DNA of 64,000 nt from assembly GCF_007859655.1 (NCBI RefSeq), contig NZ_CP042304.1, positions 3,908,501 to 3,972,500 on the forward strand, read 5' to 3'. Positions 1-8,985 of this stretch are shown here, piece after piece; within the stretch, counting starts at the first letter, position 1, and every line of letters begins with the position of its first letter. Position numbers and translations under genes: made by a program. This stretch comes from Devosia ginsengisoli. GTDB taxonomy: Bacteria; Pseudomonadota; Alphaproteobacteria; Rhizobiales; Devosiaceae. Under the pieces are notes generated by a model, which was not told the DNA's origin, ran no database searches, and was given only the letters and a program-made list of their open reading frames with translations.

Positions 1-58
1 CCAGGGTCAGGCCCAGATCAGCCGGGTCGATATCGCCGAGAACCGTGCGGACGATCAC
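1..58 (-). CDS. Phosphotriesterase-family hydrolase, N-terminus only
   Basis: Only the first 19 codons lie in the window and the gene runs off the left edge. The GTG start overlaps the stop of the FAD oxidoreductase by four bases (GTGA), so the two are translationally coupled. The visible peptide begins MIVRTVLGDIDPADLGLTL, which is how phosphotriesterase-like (PTE/PHP) proteins start just before their first metal-binding HxH. The family assignment rests on this short stretch and the operon position; the active site cannot be seen. Confidence 0.6.
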   Translation of the reverse strand, partial: MIVRTVLGDIDPADLGLTL

Positions 59-1350
59 AGCACGGCTCCCATATCGGCAAGCCGTTCGCGGATCAGCGTG
101 GCGGGCAAGGTGCGCGGCGCTACACCCATGCTGGTGGAGAGTGCAGCCGCGACACCGGCCGCCTGGCCCATGGCCAGGCACTGGCCGATCGAGCGCACGC
201 TGGCATGGGCATCATGCGATGCGCTGAGGCAACGGCCGGCAACCAGCATTCCGTCGACATCCTGCGGCAACAGGCACCGATAGGGGATGCCATAGGTGCC
301 GCTATCGGGCACATATTCCCAGCGGGTATTGCCGCCGGCATGATGCTCCTCGATCGGCGCGCCGCATTGCGCGATGGCGTCGTCGAACTGGCGGGCCGCC
401 AGCACGTCTTCGCGGGTCAGCCAGTATTCACCCTTGATGCGGCGGGTCTCGCGGACGCCGATCTGGATGGCCAAGCCTCCCAGCACCGACTTTTCATAGC
501 CCGGCACGTTATCGACGAGGAAGCGCGCATATTCGAGCGCCTGCAGCCGGCCCTCCCTTTCGGCGGCGGAGAGCTGTTGCACATCGGTGCCGTCAACGCC
601 GCCAACGCGGGTCATATTGGTCACCATCACGCCGTCATGCGGGGTGATGTGGGCGCTGCCTTCCTTGCGCGGCAGATTGTAGCTGTCGCTCTTGGCCGCC
701 ATCAGGTCCCACATGGCCTGCTTGGGAAAGGCCTTGGCGGCCGCCATGTCGACATTGATCATCTTGAACGTGGTGGTCAGCGACTGGGCGATGCCCAGGG
801 CTCCAGAGTCCTCGAATGGCGCACCGGCGCGGGCGGCCACGGTAGCGTCGCCCGACGCATCGATGATGGTCGTGGCCATAATCGCCTGCGGCCCCTTGGG
901 CGTGCCGACAAGGACGCCCTTGAGCTGTGATCCGTCGCGCAGCAGGTCAATGAAGTAGCTGTGGAACAGCACCTTGACGCCCGCATCATGCGCCAGCTTG
1001 TCCCACACCACCTTGAGCACTTCGGGGTCATAGGTGAGCCCGGCGCCGGCGCCATAGGTATTGGGCCGCTTGATGAGCACATTGTGCGCCGAAAGTCCGG
1101 CAATCACATCGTCAGGAATGCCGCCGACGACCTTTTTCTCGGTCTGGCCCGGCGTATAGAAGCCATAGAAGGTATCGAGCACCATGACGCCGGTGCCGCC
1201 GAGGAAGCCGTAGCGCTCGACGAGAACGACACTGGCGCCCTGGCGCGCTGCGGCAATGGCAGCGGCCGAGCCGGCGCTGCCACCGCCAATCACCAGCACG
1301 TCGCATTGTGCGAGTACTGGCAGGTCGGTTTTGTAGTTCAAGCTGGTCAT
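55..1350 (-). CDS. FAD-dependent oxidoreductase (FAD_oxidored type)
   Basis: A 431-residue flavoprotein. Near the N-terminus (residues 18-45) it has the dinucleotide-binding pattern VLVIGGGSAGSAAAIAAARQ followed by the acidic strand end VVLVER and the motif GFLGGTG typical of the FAD_oxidored (PF12831) group. A late GMLVAGRC segment contacts FAD in related proteins. I chose the ATG at 1350: it overlaps the upstream SDR stop as ATGA and has GGGGAG about 8 bases upstream. The protein is cytoplasmic with no signal peptide. In this operon with an SDR, SIS protein and phosphotriesterase-like protein it probably oxidises a sugar-derived compound; the substrate is unknown. Confidence 0.85.
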   Translation of the reverse strand: MTSLNYKTDLPVLAQCDVLVIGGGSAGSAAAIAAARQGASVVLVERYGFLGGTGVMVLDTFYGFYTPGQTEKKVVGGIPDDVIAGLSAHNVLIKRPNTYGAGAGLTYDPEVLKVVWDKLAHDAGVKVLFHSYFIDLLRDGSQLKGVLVGTPKGPQAIMATTIIDASGDATVAARAGAPFEDSGALGIAQSLTTTFKMINVDMAAAKAFPKQAMWDLMAAKSDSYNLPRKEGSAHITPHDGVMVTNMTRVGGVDGTDVQQLSAAEREGRLQALEYARFLVDNVPGYEKSVLGGLAIQIGVRETRRIKGEYWLTREDVLAARQFDDAIAQCGAPIEEHHAGGNTRWEYVPDSGTYGIPYRCLLPQDVDGMLVAGRCLSASHDAHASVRSIGQCLAMGQAAGVAAALSTSMGVAPRTLPATLIRERLADMGAVL

Positions 1351-2105
1351 CCTGCGACTCCCCACCCCCCGGCAACCTCGAGCACGGTCCCGGTTACAAA
1401 TCTGGATTGATCGAGCGCCAGAAAGCCGATGGCATCGGCCACGTCTTCGGCAGAGCCGAAGGTGCCGGTCAGTGGCTGGCGATGCTTGATATAGGCCTTG
1501 GTCGGCTCGTCGCCCTGAGCCCGCAGGCTCATCGGCGTTTCAATGAGGCCGGGCGCCACGGCATTCACCCTGATGCCGTGATCGGCATAATAGGCGGCCA
1601 TGGTCCGGGTCAGCGCGATGATGGCGCCCTTGGATGCCGCATAGGCATGGGTGGCGAAGAGCTTGGCCGGGGCATAGCCCAGCACCGAAGCGGTATTGAC
1701 GATGCTGCCATGGCCCGCCGCCATCATCGGCTCCAGCGCGGCGCGGCACATGCGGAAGGTCGTGGTGAGATTGGTATCCATCACCGTGTCCCAGCCTTCG
1801 TCGGTGCAGCTATGCACCGGGCCGTCGCCGAAGCGCCTACCGCTGATGCCGACGACATTGACCAGCACGTCGATGCGGCCGAAGCGGGCCAGCACCTGCG
1901 CTACGGCATCGGCTGCCGCATCGGGTTCGGTCAGGTCATGCTGGATAGCCAGCAGGTCCGGAATGGTTTCGCCCAGCGCGGCGAGATTATCGGGCGCACG
2001 GTCGAGCGCGGCAACGCCGAGGCCCTGGCGCGACAGATAGCGCGCCGTGGCTGCGGCAATGCCCGAGGCCCCGGTGACGAGGGCGATTGAACGGTCAGGC
2101 GCCAT
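1347..2105 (-). CDS. Short-chain dehydrogenase/reductase
   Basis: A 252-residue classical SDR. It has the N-terminal nucleotide-binding strand (ALVTGAS), the NVVG stretch equivalent to NNAG, the catalytic Ser in NTASVLG, the YAASK catalytic Tyr/Lys motif, and the usual C-terminal VTGTVLEVAGGWG. The glycine loop reads TGASGIAAAT rather than TGxxxGxG, apparently one residue short with the last glycine changed, which could alter cofactor binding. The start overlaps the SIS gene by 11 bases and the stop overlaps the FAD gene by four, so the whole set is one operon. Probable NAD(P)-linked sugar or sugar-acid oxidoreductase; substrate unknown. Confidence 0.88.
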   Translation of the reverse strand: MAPDRSIALVTGASGIAAATARYLSRQGLGVAALDRAPDNLAALGETIPDLLAIQHDLTEPDAAADAVAQVLARFGRIDVLVNVVGISGRRFGDGPVHSCTDEGWDTVMDTNLTTTFRMCRAALEPMMAAGHGSIVNTASVLGYAPAKLFATHAYAASKGAIIALTRTMAAYYADHGIRVNAVAPGLIETPMSLRAQGDEPTKAYIKHRQPLTGTFGSAEDVADAIGFLALDQSRFVTGTVLEVAGGWGVAG

Positions 2106-2874
2106 AGAGCACCTTCACGCGGTCGCGATAGTCGTTATAGGTGTCTTCGAAGCGCTGTTTCGATGCTTCAGCGCCCATTGTATGGGCACTGGCCAGCACC
2201 AGCGGCATCTGGCCGCGCGCTGCCAGGTCGGCGGCAATCAGGCACTTTATGGCATTGACCACGGCCGTATTGCCGATGGTGCTGCCAGGACCGACAGGCA
2301 CGTCGACGCCGGGAATGTCCACCATGGCGTCGCCCGGCACCGCGCAATTGTCGATCACCAGATCGGCGATATCGGCCAGCTTCTTGCCGGAGGAATGCCC
2401 GCTCGGCAGCAGGGCGGAATACTGGGCGGCAATGATGGCAATGACCTTCATGCCGCGCGCCTTGGCGCCCAGCGCCACATCCACCACCACGCCATTGGTT
2501 CCGGAGGTGGAGAACACCACCATCACGTCATAGTCGCGCAGCACGTAATTGGAGAGAATGACTTCGCCGAACCCTTCCTGGCGTTCGATCCACATCGCCT
2601 GGCGCTGGCCGTTCGAGCCGACCACCTGGGTGTGGTTGGTCATCGACAGTTCCACCATGGGGTGGAAGCCGGGAAAGCTGCCATAGCGGGGAAACACTTC
2701 CTCGACCGCCATGCGCGAATGGCCGGTTCCGAACAGATGCACCAGGCCCTTGCGGGCGATGGCGTCGGCGCACCAGGTCGCGGCGGTTTCGATCGCATCG
2801 CCCTGGGTGTCGCGGACGCGCTTGAGCAGGGCTTCCGCCGCGTCGAAATAGGCGGTGGCGGGCGTTCTATCCAT
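2095..2874 (-). CDS. SIS-domain sugar-phosphate-binding protein (UPF0309-like)
   Basis: A 259-residue single SIS domain. The phosphosugar-binding loops are visible as HLFGTGHSRM (about residues 46-55) and VVFSTSGTNG (about 119-128). The length and the long insertion after the first loop fit the UPF0309 group of SIS proteins rather than GlmS or MurQ. It sits between a GntR/HutC regulator and an SDR, close to a ROK kinase, as expected for amino-sugar or phosphosugar metabolism. It may isomerise or deaminate a sugar phosphate; the reaction is not defined by sequence alone. The start overlaps the regulator by eight bases. Confidence 0.85.
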   Translation of the reverse strand: MDRTPATAYFDAAEALLKRVRDTQGDAIETAATWCADAIARKGLVHLFGTGHSRMAVEEVFPRYGSFPGFHPMVELSMTNHTQVVGSNGQRQAMWIERQEGFGEVILSNYVLRDYDVMVVFSTSGTNGVVVDVALGAKARGMKVIAIIAAQYSALLPSGHSSGKKLADIADLVIDNCAVPGDAMVDIPGVDVPVGPGSTIGNTAVVNAIKCLIAADLAARGQMPLVLASAHTMGAEASKQRFEDTYNDYRDRVKVLYGA

Positions 2875-3655
2875 TGGTCGTGTCTTCCTTTCGGGTAATC
2901 AGGGTGTTGCCGGCCGAGAGCTTGACGCGGAAGCTGGATTTGTCGCCGCGGCCCCAGCGCTGGGTGAATTCGACGGGCTGGCCTTTGTCGGTCACCACAG
3001 TTCGTTCGGTGTAGACCAGCGGCGCGCCCGGCTCGACGTCGAGCAGTTCTGCCAGTTCGACATCGGCAGAGACCGCTTCGATCGTCTCTTCGCCACCGGC
3101 CAGCGTGATGCGGTAATGGGTCAGCAGCGTATGATAGAGCGAGCCGGCCAGATCGAATGTCGCCAGCCCCGGCGCCAGTGTCTCGTTGATATGGGAAATC
3201 TCGTAGAGCAGCGGTTCGCCATCGATCAGGCGCACGCGTCGCAGGGTGACCACTGGCCAGCCCGGCAATTGGTTGAAAACCCGGGCGACCTTCTCGCTTG
3301 CCGAGGTGAGACCGGTTTCCAGCACGCGCGAGGTCGGCTCGAACCCCTGCGCGCGCATATTCTCGCTGAAGCCCGCCAGCAATTCGAGCCGCTGCTCGAC
3401 CTTGGGCTGGCTGGAGAACGTCCCCTTGCCCTGCCGCCGGATGAGCCAGCCTTCGTTTTCCAGCTCCTGGATGGCCTGGCGCACCGTGGCGCGCGATACG
3501 CCAAGCTCGCTCGTCAACTGCCGCTCCGAGGGCAGGGGCTGGTCTTCGGACCACATGCCGCTACGCAAGCCATGCAGCAACACATCCTTGAGCTGCACAA
3601 AGAGTGGTGTTGGCGAGCGATGATCGAGGACGGTGCGCAGGTCGCTGGGGTTCAC
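2867..3655 (-). CDS. GntR/HutC-family transcriptional regulator
   Basis: A 262-residue regulator with an N-terminal winged helix (about residues 18-78; PLPSERQLTSELGVSRATVRQAI is the recognition region) and a C-terminal UTRA ligand-binding domain (about 95-240). It is the first gene of the leftward operon and is divergent from the ROK kinase operon. The palindrome just upstream resembles sites for HutC-type regulators such as DasR/NagR, so it probably represses both directions until a phosphosugar ligand binds. Ligand not known. Confidence 0.92.
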   Translation of the reverse strand: MNPSDLRTVLDHRSPTPLFVQLKDVLLHGLRSGMWSEDQPLPSERQLTSELGVSRATVRQAIQELENEGWLIRRQGKGTFSSQPKVEQRLELLAGFSENMRAQGFEPTSRVLETGLTSASEKVARVFNQLPGWPVVTLRRVRLIDGEPLLYEISHINETLAPGLATFDLAGSLYHTLLTHYRITLAGGEETIEAVSADVELAELLDVEPGAPLVYTERTVVTDKGQPVEFTQRWGRGDKSSFRVKLSAGNTLITRKEDTTNG

Positions 3656-3671
3656 GTTGTGCTTCTGAAAT

Positions 3672-3705
3672 TACTGGTATGGACATTAGGTGGTCCGTAC
3701 CAGTA
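3672..3705. promoter_or_regulatory. GntR/HutC operator between divergent operons
   Basis: A 13-bp inverted repeat with one mismatch: TACTGGTATGGAC at 3672-3684 and GTCCGTACCAGTA at 3693-3705, with an 8-bp spacer. Each arm resembles the DasR/NagR consensus ACTGGTCTAGACCACT (recalled family knowledge), so this could be two facing sites. It lies between the regulator start (3655) and the kinase start (3748). Confidence 0.75.
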
Positions 3706-3747
3706 TACAGGTCTCCAGCATCTGGCAAGTGTCCAAGGCGACAGAAA

Positions 3748-4752
3748 CTGACCCACTATTCCAAACCCGGCTTTCCCACCGCCACCATCGGCATCGATCT
3801 GGGCGGAACGCGCTACAAGATCGGCTGGCAGGTGGCGGGCGGCGGCCTGACCGATACGGTCACGCTATCCACCGGCTCCCACCGCAAGGTCGACGTCGTG
3901 CTGGCCGAGGTGGCCGAAGCGGTTTCCGCCATGGTCGAGCGCGCCCATCTTGCCCGCGAATCCATCGTTGCGGTGGGCATCGGTGTTCCGGCAGTGATCG
4001 ATCCGGCCGTTGGACGGATCATCCTTCTTCCCAATTTTTCCGAGAGCTGGCAGGGCTTTCTGCTCACTGATGCGCTGAGCGCGCTGATCGGATTGCCGGT
4101 CTATCTCATCAATGACGCGCGCAGCTTTACGCTGGCCGAAGCGCGCCTTGGCGCCGGGCGCGGCACCGCCAACCTGCTCGGGGTAACGCTGGGCACCGGC
4201 GTTGGTGGCGGCCTCGTGCTCGACGGCAAGCTGCGCTTCGGGCCCAACCATATGGCCGGGGAATTCGGCCATATCAGCATCGATCCGCATGGCCTGCGCT
4301 GCGGGTGTGGCGGGCTTGGCTGCATCGAATCCTATGCGTCGGGTCCGGCCATCGCCGCCACGGCCCTGCGCCCCCTGCTGCAGGGTCGTGCGCCGATGCT
4401 GCGCGAACTGATCGGCGGCGACCTGAACGAGCTCGATGCCGACGCGGTTGCGGCGGCGGCGCGGGAGGGCGAGGCCGAGTGCCGCGAGATTTTCGAGCGC
4501 GTCGGGCATGCGGTGGGGCTGGGCATCGCCCACGTCATGAAGATTGCCGACATCGAGCGTGTCATTGTCGGCGGCGGCGTTGCCGAAGCGGGTGAGATGC
4601 TGTTCGGCCCGATCCGCGAGACGGTTCGCGCCAATACAGCGGTGTTCGGCCCGGTCCAGCCGCAGATCGCTGCGGCAAGCATCGAACAGCCCGGCGCCAC
4701 AGGCGCGGCCCTATGGGCACGGGAACGATTTTCGGAGGAGCATAGAGCATGA
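3748..4752 (+). CDS. ROK-family sugar kinase
   Basis: A ROK kinase with the N-terminal phosphate loop IGIDLGGTRYKIG, the catalytic Asp in YLINDARSF, a GTGVGGG loop and the ROK zinc motif CGCGGLGCIE preceded by GEFGHISID. The start is uncertain. The only upstream in-frame ATG (3679) lies inside the operator palindrome. A CTG at 3748 has AAGG nine bases upstream and gives a 334-residue protein of normal ROK length, so I prefer it. The stop overlaps the next start as ATGA. It probably phosphorylates a hexose or amino sugar for the downstream dehydrogenases; specificity unknown. Confidence 0.85.
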   Translation: MTHYSKPGFPTATIGIDLGGTRYKIGWQVAGGGLTDTVTLSTGSHRKVDVVLAEVAEAVSAMVERAHLARESIVAVGIGVPAVIDPAVGRIILLPNFSESWQGFLLTDALSALIGLPVYLINDARSFTLAEARLGAGRGTANLLGVTLGTGVGGGLVLDGKLRFGPNHMAGEFGHISIDPHGLRCGCGGLGCIESYASGPAIAATALRPLLQGRAPMLRELIGGDLNELDADAVAAAAREGEAECREIFERVGHAVGLGIAHVMKIADIERVIVGGGVAEAGEMLFGPIRETVRANTAVFGPVQPQIAAASIEQPGATGAALWARERFSEEHRA

Positions 4753-5819
4753 AAACCTGGCGCATTGCCGGCATCAATTTCGACCACATGCATATGGGCG
4801 ATCTGCTGCGCCTGGCCCATGACCATCCTCAGGCCGAGATCGTCGCGCTTTGCGATGCCGATCCGGCGCGTATGCGGACGGCGAAGCAGAATTTCGCTAT
4901 TCCCGACAGCGCGATCTATACCGATATCGACCGCTGCATCGCCGAGGCGAAGCCTGATCTGGTCATCCTGTGCCCGGCCACCGCCCATCATGCCGATTTC
5001 GTGGAACAGGTCGCCAAACACGACGTGGCCATTCTCGTCGAAAAGCCATTCGCCGCGTCCCTGGCCGAGGCCGATCGCATGATCGCCGCAACGCGCGACA
5101 GCCTACTTGTGATCAACTGGCCGCTGGCCTGGTATCCGCCCCATATCACCACCAAGCGCCTGATCGACGAAGGGGCGATCGGCGAAGTGATCGAGGTGCA
5201 CTATTATGACGGCAATCGCGGCCCGCTCTATCACCGCGCCGACAAGATCGAGGTTGAACAGGATGCGGCCCTGGCCGAAAAGGCCGGCTCGTGGTGGTAC
5301 AGCAAGGCGGCCGGCGGCGGCAGCCTGCTCGATTATCTGGGCTATGGCGTAACGCTGGGCACCTGGTTCTTGGATGGGCGCGCGCCCATCGAAATCACCA
5401 CCACAATCGATACGCGCGACGGGCTTGAAGTTGACGAGCATTCGGTGACCGTAGCCCGCTATGCGACCGGCCTGTCCAAGTTCGAAACCCGCTGGGGCGC
5501 GTTCAGCGATCCCTGGCTGACCCAGCCGCAACCCAAATGTGGTTTCGTCGTCGTCGGAACCGAAGGCACCATTGCCAGCTATGACTACGAGACCACGATC
5601 AGCATGCAGACGCGCGTCAGGCCCGGGATCCACACCGTGCCGGTCGATACCATTGCAGCGCCCTACCGCAACCCCATCGAATATGTGCTGCACTGCATGG
5701 AAACCGGTGAGGCCATCAAGGGTCCGCTCGATCCCAAATTGTCGCGGATCGGCCAGCAGATTGTCGATAGCGCCATGCTGTCGGCCAGCGAAAAGCGCAC
5801 CGTGAGGCTCCTGCCATGA
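4749..5819 (+). CDS. Gfo/Idh/MocA-family oxidoreductase (first)
   Basis: A 356-residue protein. The N-terminal Rossmann domain lacks the canonical GxGxxG and instead reads IAGINFDHMHMGDLL; the family EKPFA motif (catalytic Lys) is present near residue 99. The C-terminal alpha/beta domain has the expected length. It overlaps the kinase stop and the next Gfo/Idh/MocA start by four bases each, so three genes are coupled. Probably an NAD(P)-dependent sugar or cyclitol dehydrogenase. The altered nucleotide loop means cofactor binding should be checked. Confidence 0.87.
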   Translation: MKTWRIAGINFDHMHMGDLLRLAHDHPQAEIVALCDADPARMRTAKQNFAIPDSAIYTDIDRCIAEAKPDLVILCPATAHHADFVEQVAKHDVAILVEKPFAASLAEADRMIAATRDSLLVINWPLAWYPPHITTKRLIDEGAIGEVIEVHYYDGNRGPLYHRADKIEVEQDAALAEKAGSWWYSKAAGGGSLLDYLGYGVTLGTWFLDGRAPIEITTTIDTRDGLEVDEHSVTVARYATGLSKFETRWGAFSDPWLTQPQPKCGFVVVGTEGTIASYDYETTISMQTRVRPGIHTVPVDTIAAPYRNPIEYVLHCMETGEAIKGPLDPKLSRIGQQIVDSAMLSASEKRTVRLLP

Positions 5820-6937
5820 GCGAAACGACGACCGCGAGCGCCGATTCCTACGCCCTGACCGACGCTCCCAAAGGCGTGGCCGTGGCGCCAGATCTGCCCT
5901 ATCAGCCACGCGACCCTCAGGCCTACCGTCCCCGGATTGCCCTGATCGGGGCCGGTGGCATCACCTTTGCCCATCTGGGAGCCTATCGGCAGGCCGGCTA
6001 TGACATTGTCGCCATCTGCGACCAGGATATCGAACGCGCCCGCAACCGGCGTGACGAATTCTACCCCGAAGCTGCCATCACCACCGATGTGGACGATATT
6101 CTCGGCCGCGACGATATCGCCGTGGTCGACATTGCCACCCATCCGGCGGCCCGCGTCTCGCTGATCGAGCGGGCGCTGGACGCGCGCAAGCATGTGTTGT
6201 CGCAAAAGCCCTTCGTGCTCGATCTCGACGTCGGCGAGGCCCTGGTCGAGCGGGCGGATCGCAATGGCGTCAAGTTGGCCGTCAACCAGAATGGCCGCTG
6301 GGCACCGCATTTCGGCTATATGCGCGAGGCCGTTCGAGCCGGGGTGGTCGGGGAGGTGCAAAGCGTGCATCTGGGTGTCCATTGGGACCACACCTGGACC
6401 AAGGGCACGCCCTTCGAAGATATCGACGATCTGGTCTTCTACGACTTCGCCATTCACTGGTTCGACTTTTTGGCGAGCCTGATCGGCGATCGCGCCACCA
6501 ATGTCTTCGCGACGCGGGCCCATGCCGCCGGGCAGCAGATGCGGCCGCCCATGCTGGCGCAGGCGCTGGTTGAATTCGAAGGCGGCCAATGCTCGCTGGC
6601 CTTCGATGCCCATGCCCGGTTCGGCCCGCTCGACACGACCTATATTTCGGGCACCGAGGGATCTCTCGTCAGCCAGGGCCCCAATCTCGGCAGCCAGGCC
6701 GTCACGCTTTATACCGCAGAGGGCGAGGCTCATCCGCTGCTGCAGGGCGCCTGGTTCAACGATGGCTTTCATGGCGCCATGGGCGAATTGCTCTGCGCCA
6801 TCGAAGAAGACCGCGAGCCCATCAACGGCGCTCGCGGCAATCTGCTGAGCCTGCAACTCTGCTTTGCCGCCATCGCCTCCTCGCATAGCAAAGCTCCGGT
6901 TCGTCCCGGAACGGTCCGCAAACTCTCGGTCGCTTAA
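5816..6937 (+). CDS. Gfo/Idh/MocA-family oxidoreductase (second)
   Basis: A 373-residue protein with an extended N-terminus of about 40 residues before a canonical ALIGAGGITFAHL nucleotide loop, and QKPFVLD in place of the usual EKP, keeping the catalytic Lys. The later segment FYDFAIHWFDF carries the His expected for this family. It differs clearly from the first copy, so the pair is not a recent duplication and may act on successive intermediates or as a heteromer. The stop overlaps the convergent lacI-type gene by four bases. Confidence 0.88.
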   Translation: MSETTTASADSYALTDAPKGVAVAPDLPYQPRDPQAYRPRIALIGAGGITFAHLGAYRQAGYDIVAICDQDIERARNRRDEFYPEAAITTDVDDILGRDDIAVVDIATHPAARVSLIERALDARKHVLSQKPFVLDLDVGEALVERADRNGVKLAVNQNGRWAPHFGYMREAVRAGVVGEVQSVHLGVHWDHTWTKGTPFEDIDDLVFYDFAIHWFDFLASLIGDRATNVFATRAHAAGQQMRPPMLAQALVEFEGGQCSLAFDAHARFGPLDTTYISGTEGSLVSQGPNLGSQAVTLYTAEGEAHPLLQGAWFNDGFHGAMGELLCAIEEDREPINGARGNLLSLQLCFAAIASSHSKAPVRPGTVRKLSVA

Positions 6938-7941
6938 TTCGGCGCGCCGGTGCTGCGGCCCCAGTGCACGACACAGGCGATGACGCGCTGCTGCGGTGGC
7001 ACGTCGGCCGGCTGTTCGATGATTTCGGCCAAAGCGGCACTGACCGCGCCCGGCGGCGGGGCGATGGTGGTGATGGAATGGCTCTCCCACCCGGCCAAAG
7101 CCACACCGTCATGGCCCACAATGGCGAGATCATCCGGCACCGCGTGGCCCAGCGCGGCAGCGGCATCCTTGACGCCAATGGCCATCAGGTCATTGGCGCA
7201 GACGATGACATCGGGCTGCATGCGGCGCAGCAGCAGCGAGGCCTCCCTGTAGCCGGACTCGTAGGAGTAATCGCCATGCTCGACGAGGTCGAAGACCAGG
7301 CCATGCCTGGCCAGTGCGGCGGCGAACCAGGCCATGCGCTGCTTGTCGACATGGCTCGAGGCGCGGCCCGAGAGATAGACGAAATGCCGCCGCCCTTGCA
7401 CCACGAGATGATCGACGATCTCCGCTGTAGCCGCATCCGCGTCGAGCCGTACATCCGAGATATCCCGTCCCTCCAACGGTTCGGACGAGGCAATGATGGG
7501 CACGGCCGAATGGAAGATGCGGGTGGCGTCGGCGATGGAAACGGCGTCGGAATAGAGCACGACGTGATCGACCTGATAGGTCGAGGCGATGCGCATCAGC
7601 CGGCTGCGATCCTCATGGTCGGCGCAGCGCAAAACCAGCGGCATCCGCTCCTGTTCCTGCAGGCGCCGGATGAGTTGGTCGAGCCCTTCGGCTTCGGCCG
7701 GATTGGCGACCGTATTGACCACCAAAGCCACCAGTCGTGACTGGTTGTTGTTGAGCACCCGCGCCATGGCATTGGGGCGAAAGCCATGTTCGTCGGCCAG
7801 GGCCAGGATGCGGGCGCGGGTCGCCGGCTTCATACTCGAATTGGCAGCAAAGGCGCGCGATATGGTCGCCGAGGACACGCCAGCCAGCTTGGCCAGTTCG
7901 ACCGATGTTATGCCCCTGCGCCGCATCCTATGTCTCCGCAC
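6934..7941 (-). CDS. LacI-family transcriptional regulator
   Basis: A 335-residue LacI-type repressor with an N-terminal helix-turn-helix (SVELAKLAGVSSATISRAFA, about residues 12-31), the hinge (RPNAMARVLNNNQS) and a periplasmic-binding-protein-like ligand domain. The start may be GTG 7941, two bases after the stop of the upstream gene, or ATG 7926; spacing favours neither. It is cotranscribed with the upstream Gfo/Idh/MocA gene. A LacI-type palindrome in front of that gene is the likely operator, giving autoregulation. Inducer unknown, presumably a sugar. Confidence 0.92.
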   Translation of the reverse strand: MRRHRMRRRGITSVELAKLAGVSSATISRAFAANSSMKPATRARILALADEHGFRPNAMARVLNNNQSRLVALVVNTVANPAEAEGLDQLIRRLQEQERMPLVLRCADHEDRSRLMRIASTYQVDHVVLYSDAVSIADATRIFHSAVPIIASSEPLEGRDISDVRLDADAATAEIVDHLVVQGRRHFVYLSGRASSHVDKQRMAWFAAALARHGLVFDLVEHGDYSYESGYREASLLLRRMQPDVIVCANDLMAIGVKDAAAALGHAVPDDLAIVGHDGVALAGWESHSITTIAPPPGAVSAALAEIIEQPADVPPQQRVIACVVHWGRSTGAPN

Positions 7942-7943
7942 CG

Positions 7944-8954
7944 CTATCGGGGCGCCGTCACCTCTAGCGTAACCGCTTCGCCATCACGAGAGGCCGAGAG
8001 CTTGATCGCATCCCACAGCCGGGCAAAGCGCAGGCCATTGGCAATGGTGGACGGATTGGCCAGCCGCCCGTTGCGCACCGCCTGGAAAGTGTGCATTGGC
8101 GTATCGCGTGTTTCGCCTTCCTCGCGCGGCTCGGCTATGCCGCCAATGCTGACCTCGCGCCACTTGCCCCAGGCGTCGATGCGCACGATGGCCTTGGTGT
8201 AGAAAAAGGTGATGGCGGAGGCACAGCCCGGCGGGCCGTCGCCGGCGGCATTGAAGGTGACGAGCGCGCCATTGCTGAGCCGCGCCGCCACGGCCGTTGC
8301 AAGGTCCACCGCAATGCCGCGATTGCTGGCATAGGCCGAGAGCCGGGCGAATTCGGCATCGGCCAGCACGCAGACCGTGTTCATCATGTGCGCGCCGGTA
8401 TCGAACATGAAGCCGCCGCCCGAAATGGCCGGGTTCTGCTTCCACTGGCCGGCGTAGTTGTTCTTCCAGCCTTCCCAAATGGAGGCGCTGACGCTGACCA
8501 GTTCGCCGAATTCGCCGCGCCGAGCCCGGTCACGTGTGTCATGCACCAGCGGAGACAGCCCGCCCTGGAAGGCGATGACCACGGTGCGGCCAGTGCGCTT
8601 TTCGGCCTCGACCAAGGCGAGGGCTTCCTCGACCGTGGTGACCATCGGTTTTTCCAGTAGCAGGTCATAGCCGGCTTCGATGACCGCCAATGCATTGGCG
8701 CCGTGGAAGACATGTGGCGTCGACACATAGACAGCGTCCATCTGCCCCTTGAGGGCAGCGAGCATGGTTTCGGCATCAGGGTATTCGGCGGGGCGCGGTG
8801 CCCCGGCGGCCTCGCAGGTATCGGCAAAGCGCTTGCGCGATACTTCGCTGACTTCGGCCGTGGCGACGATCTTTACATCGTCCATCGCCGCCCAGCCGCG
8901 GGCATAGTCCGCCGCCTTGAGGCCGGCCCCGATCACGCCCAGGCGCAACACCAT
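7944..8954 (-). CDS. Gfo/Idh/MocA-family oxidoreductase (third)
   Basis: A 336-residue oxidoreductase. The nucleotide loop LGVIGAGLKAADYARG starts near residue 5 and LEKPMVT carries the catalytic Lys. The later GGGFMFDTGAHMMN segment supplies the conserved Asp and His. I chose ATG 8954, which has GGGAGG about 5 bases upstream. It is divergent from the thuA-like gene across a LacI-type operator. Proteins of this family next to ThuA (as ThuB) act in trehalose and other disaccharide oxidation in rhizobia; by analogy this may be a keto-glycoside pathway. Confidence 0.87.
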   Translation of the reverse strand: MVLRLGVIGAGLKAADYARGWAAMDDVKIVATAEVSEVSRKRFADTCEAAGAPRPAEYPDAETMLAALKGQMDAVYVSTPHVFHGANALAVIEAGYDLLLEKPMVTTVEEALALVEAEKRTGRTVVIAFQGGLSPLVHDTRDRARRGEFGELVSVSASIWEGWKNNYAGQWKQNPAISGGGFMFDTGAHMMNTVCVLADAEFARLSAYASNRGIAVDLATAVAARLSNGALVTFNAAGDGPPGCASAITFFYTKAIVRIDAWGKWREVSIGGIAEPREEGETRDTPMHTFQAVRNGRLANPSTIANGLRFARLWDAIKLSASRDGEAVTLEVTAPR

Positions 8955-8985
8955 GATTTCCTCCCATGAACCCGCTTGTCTGCAA

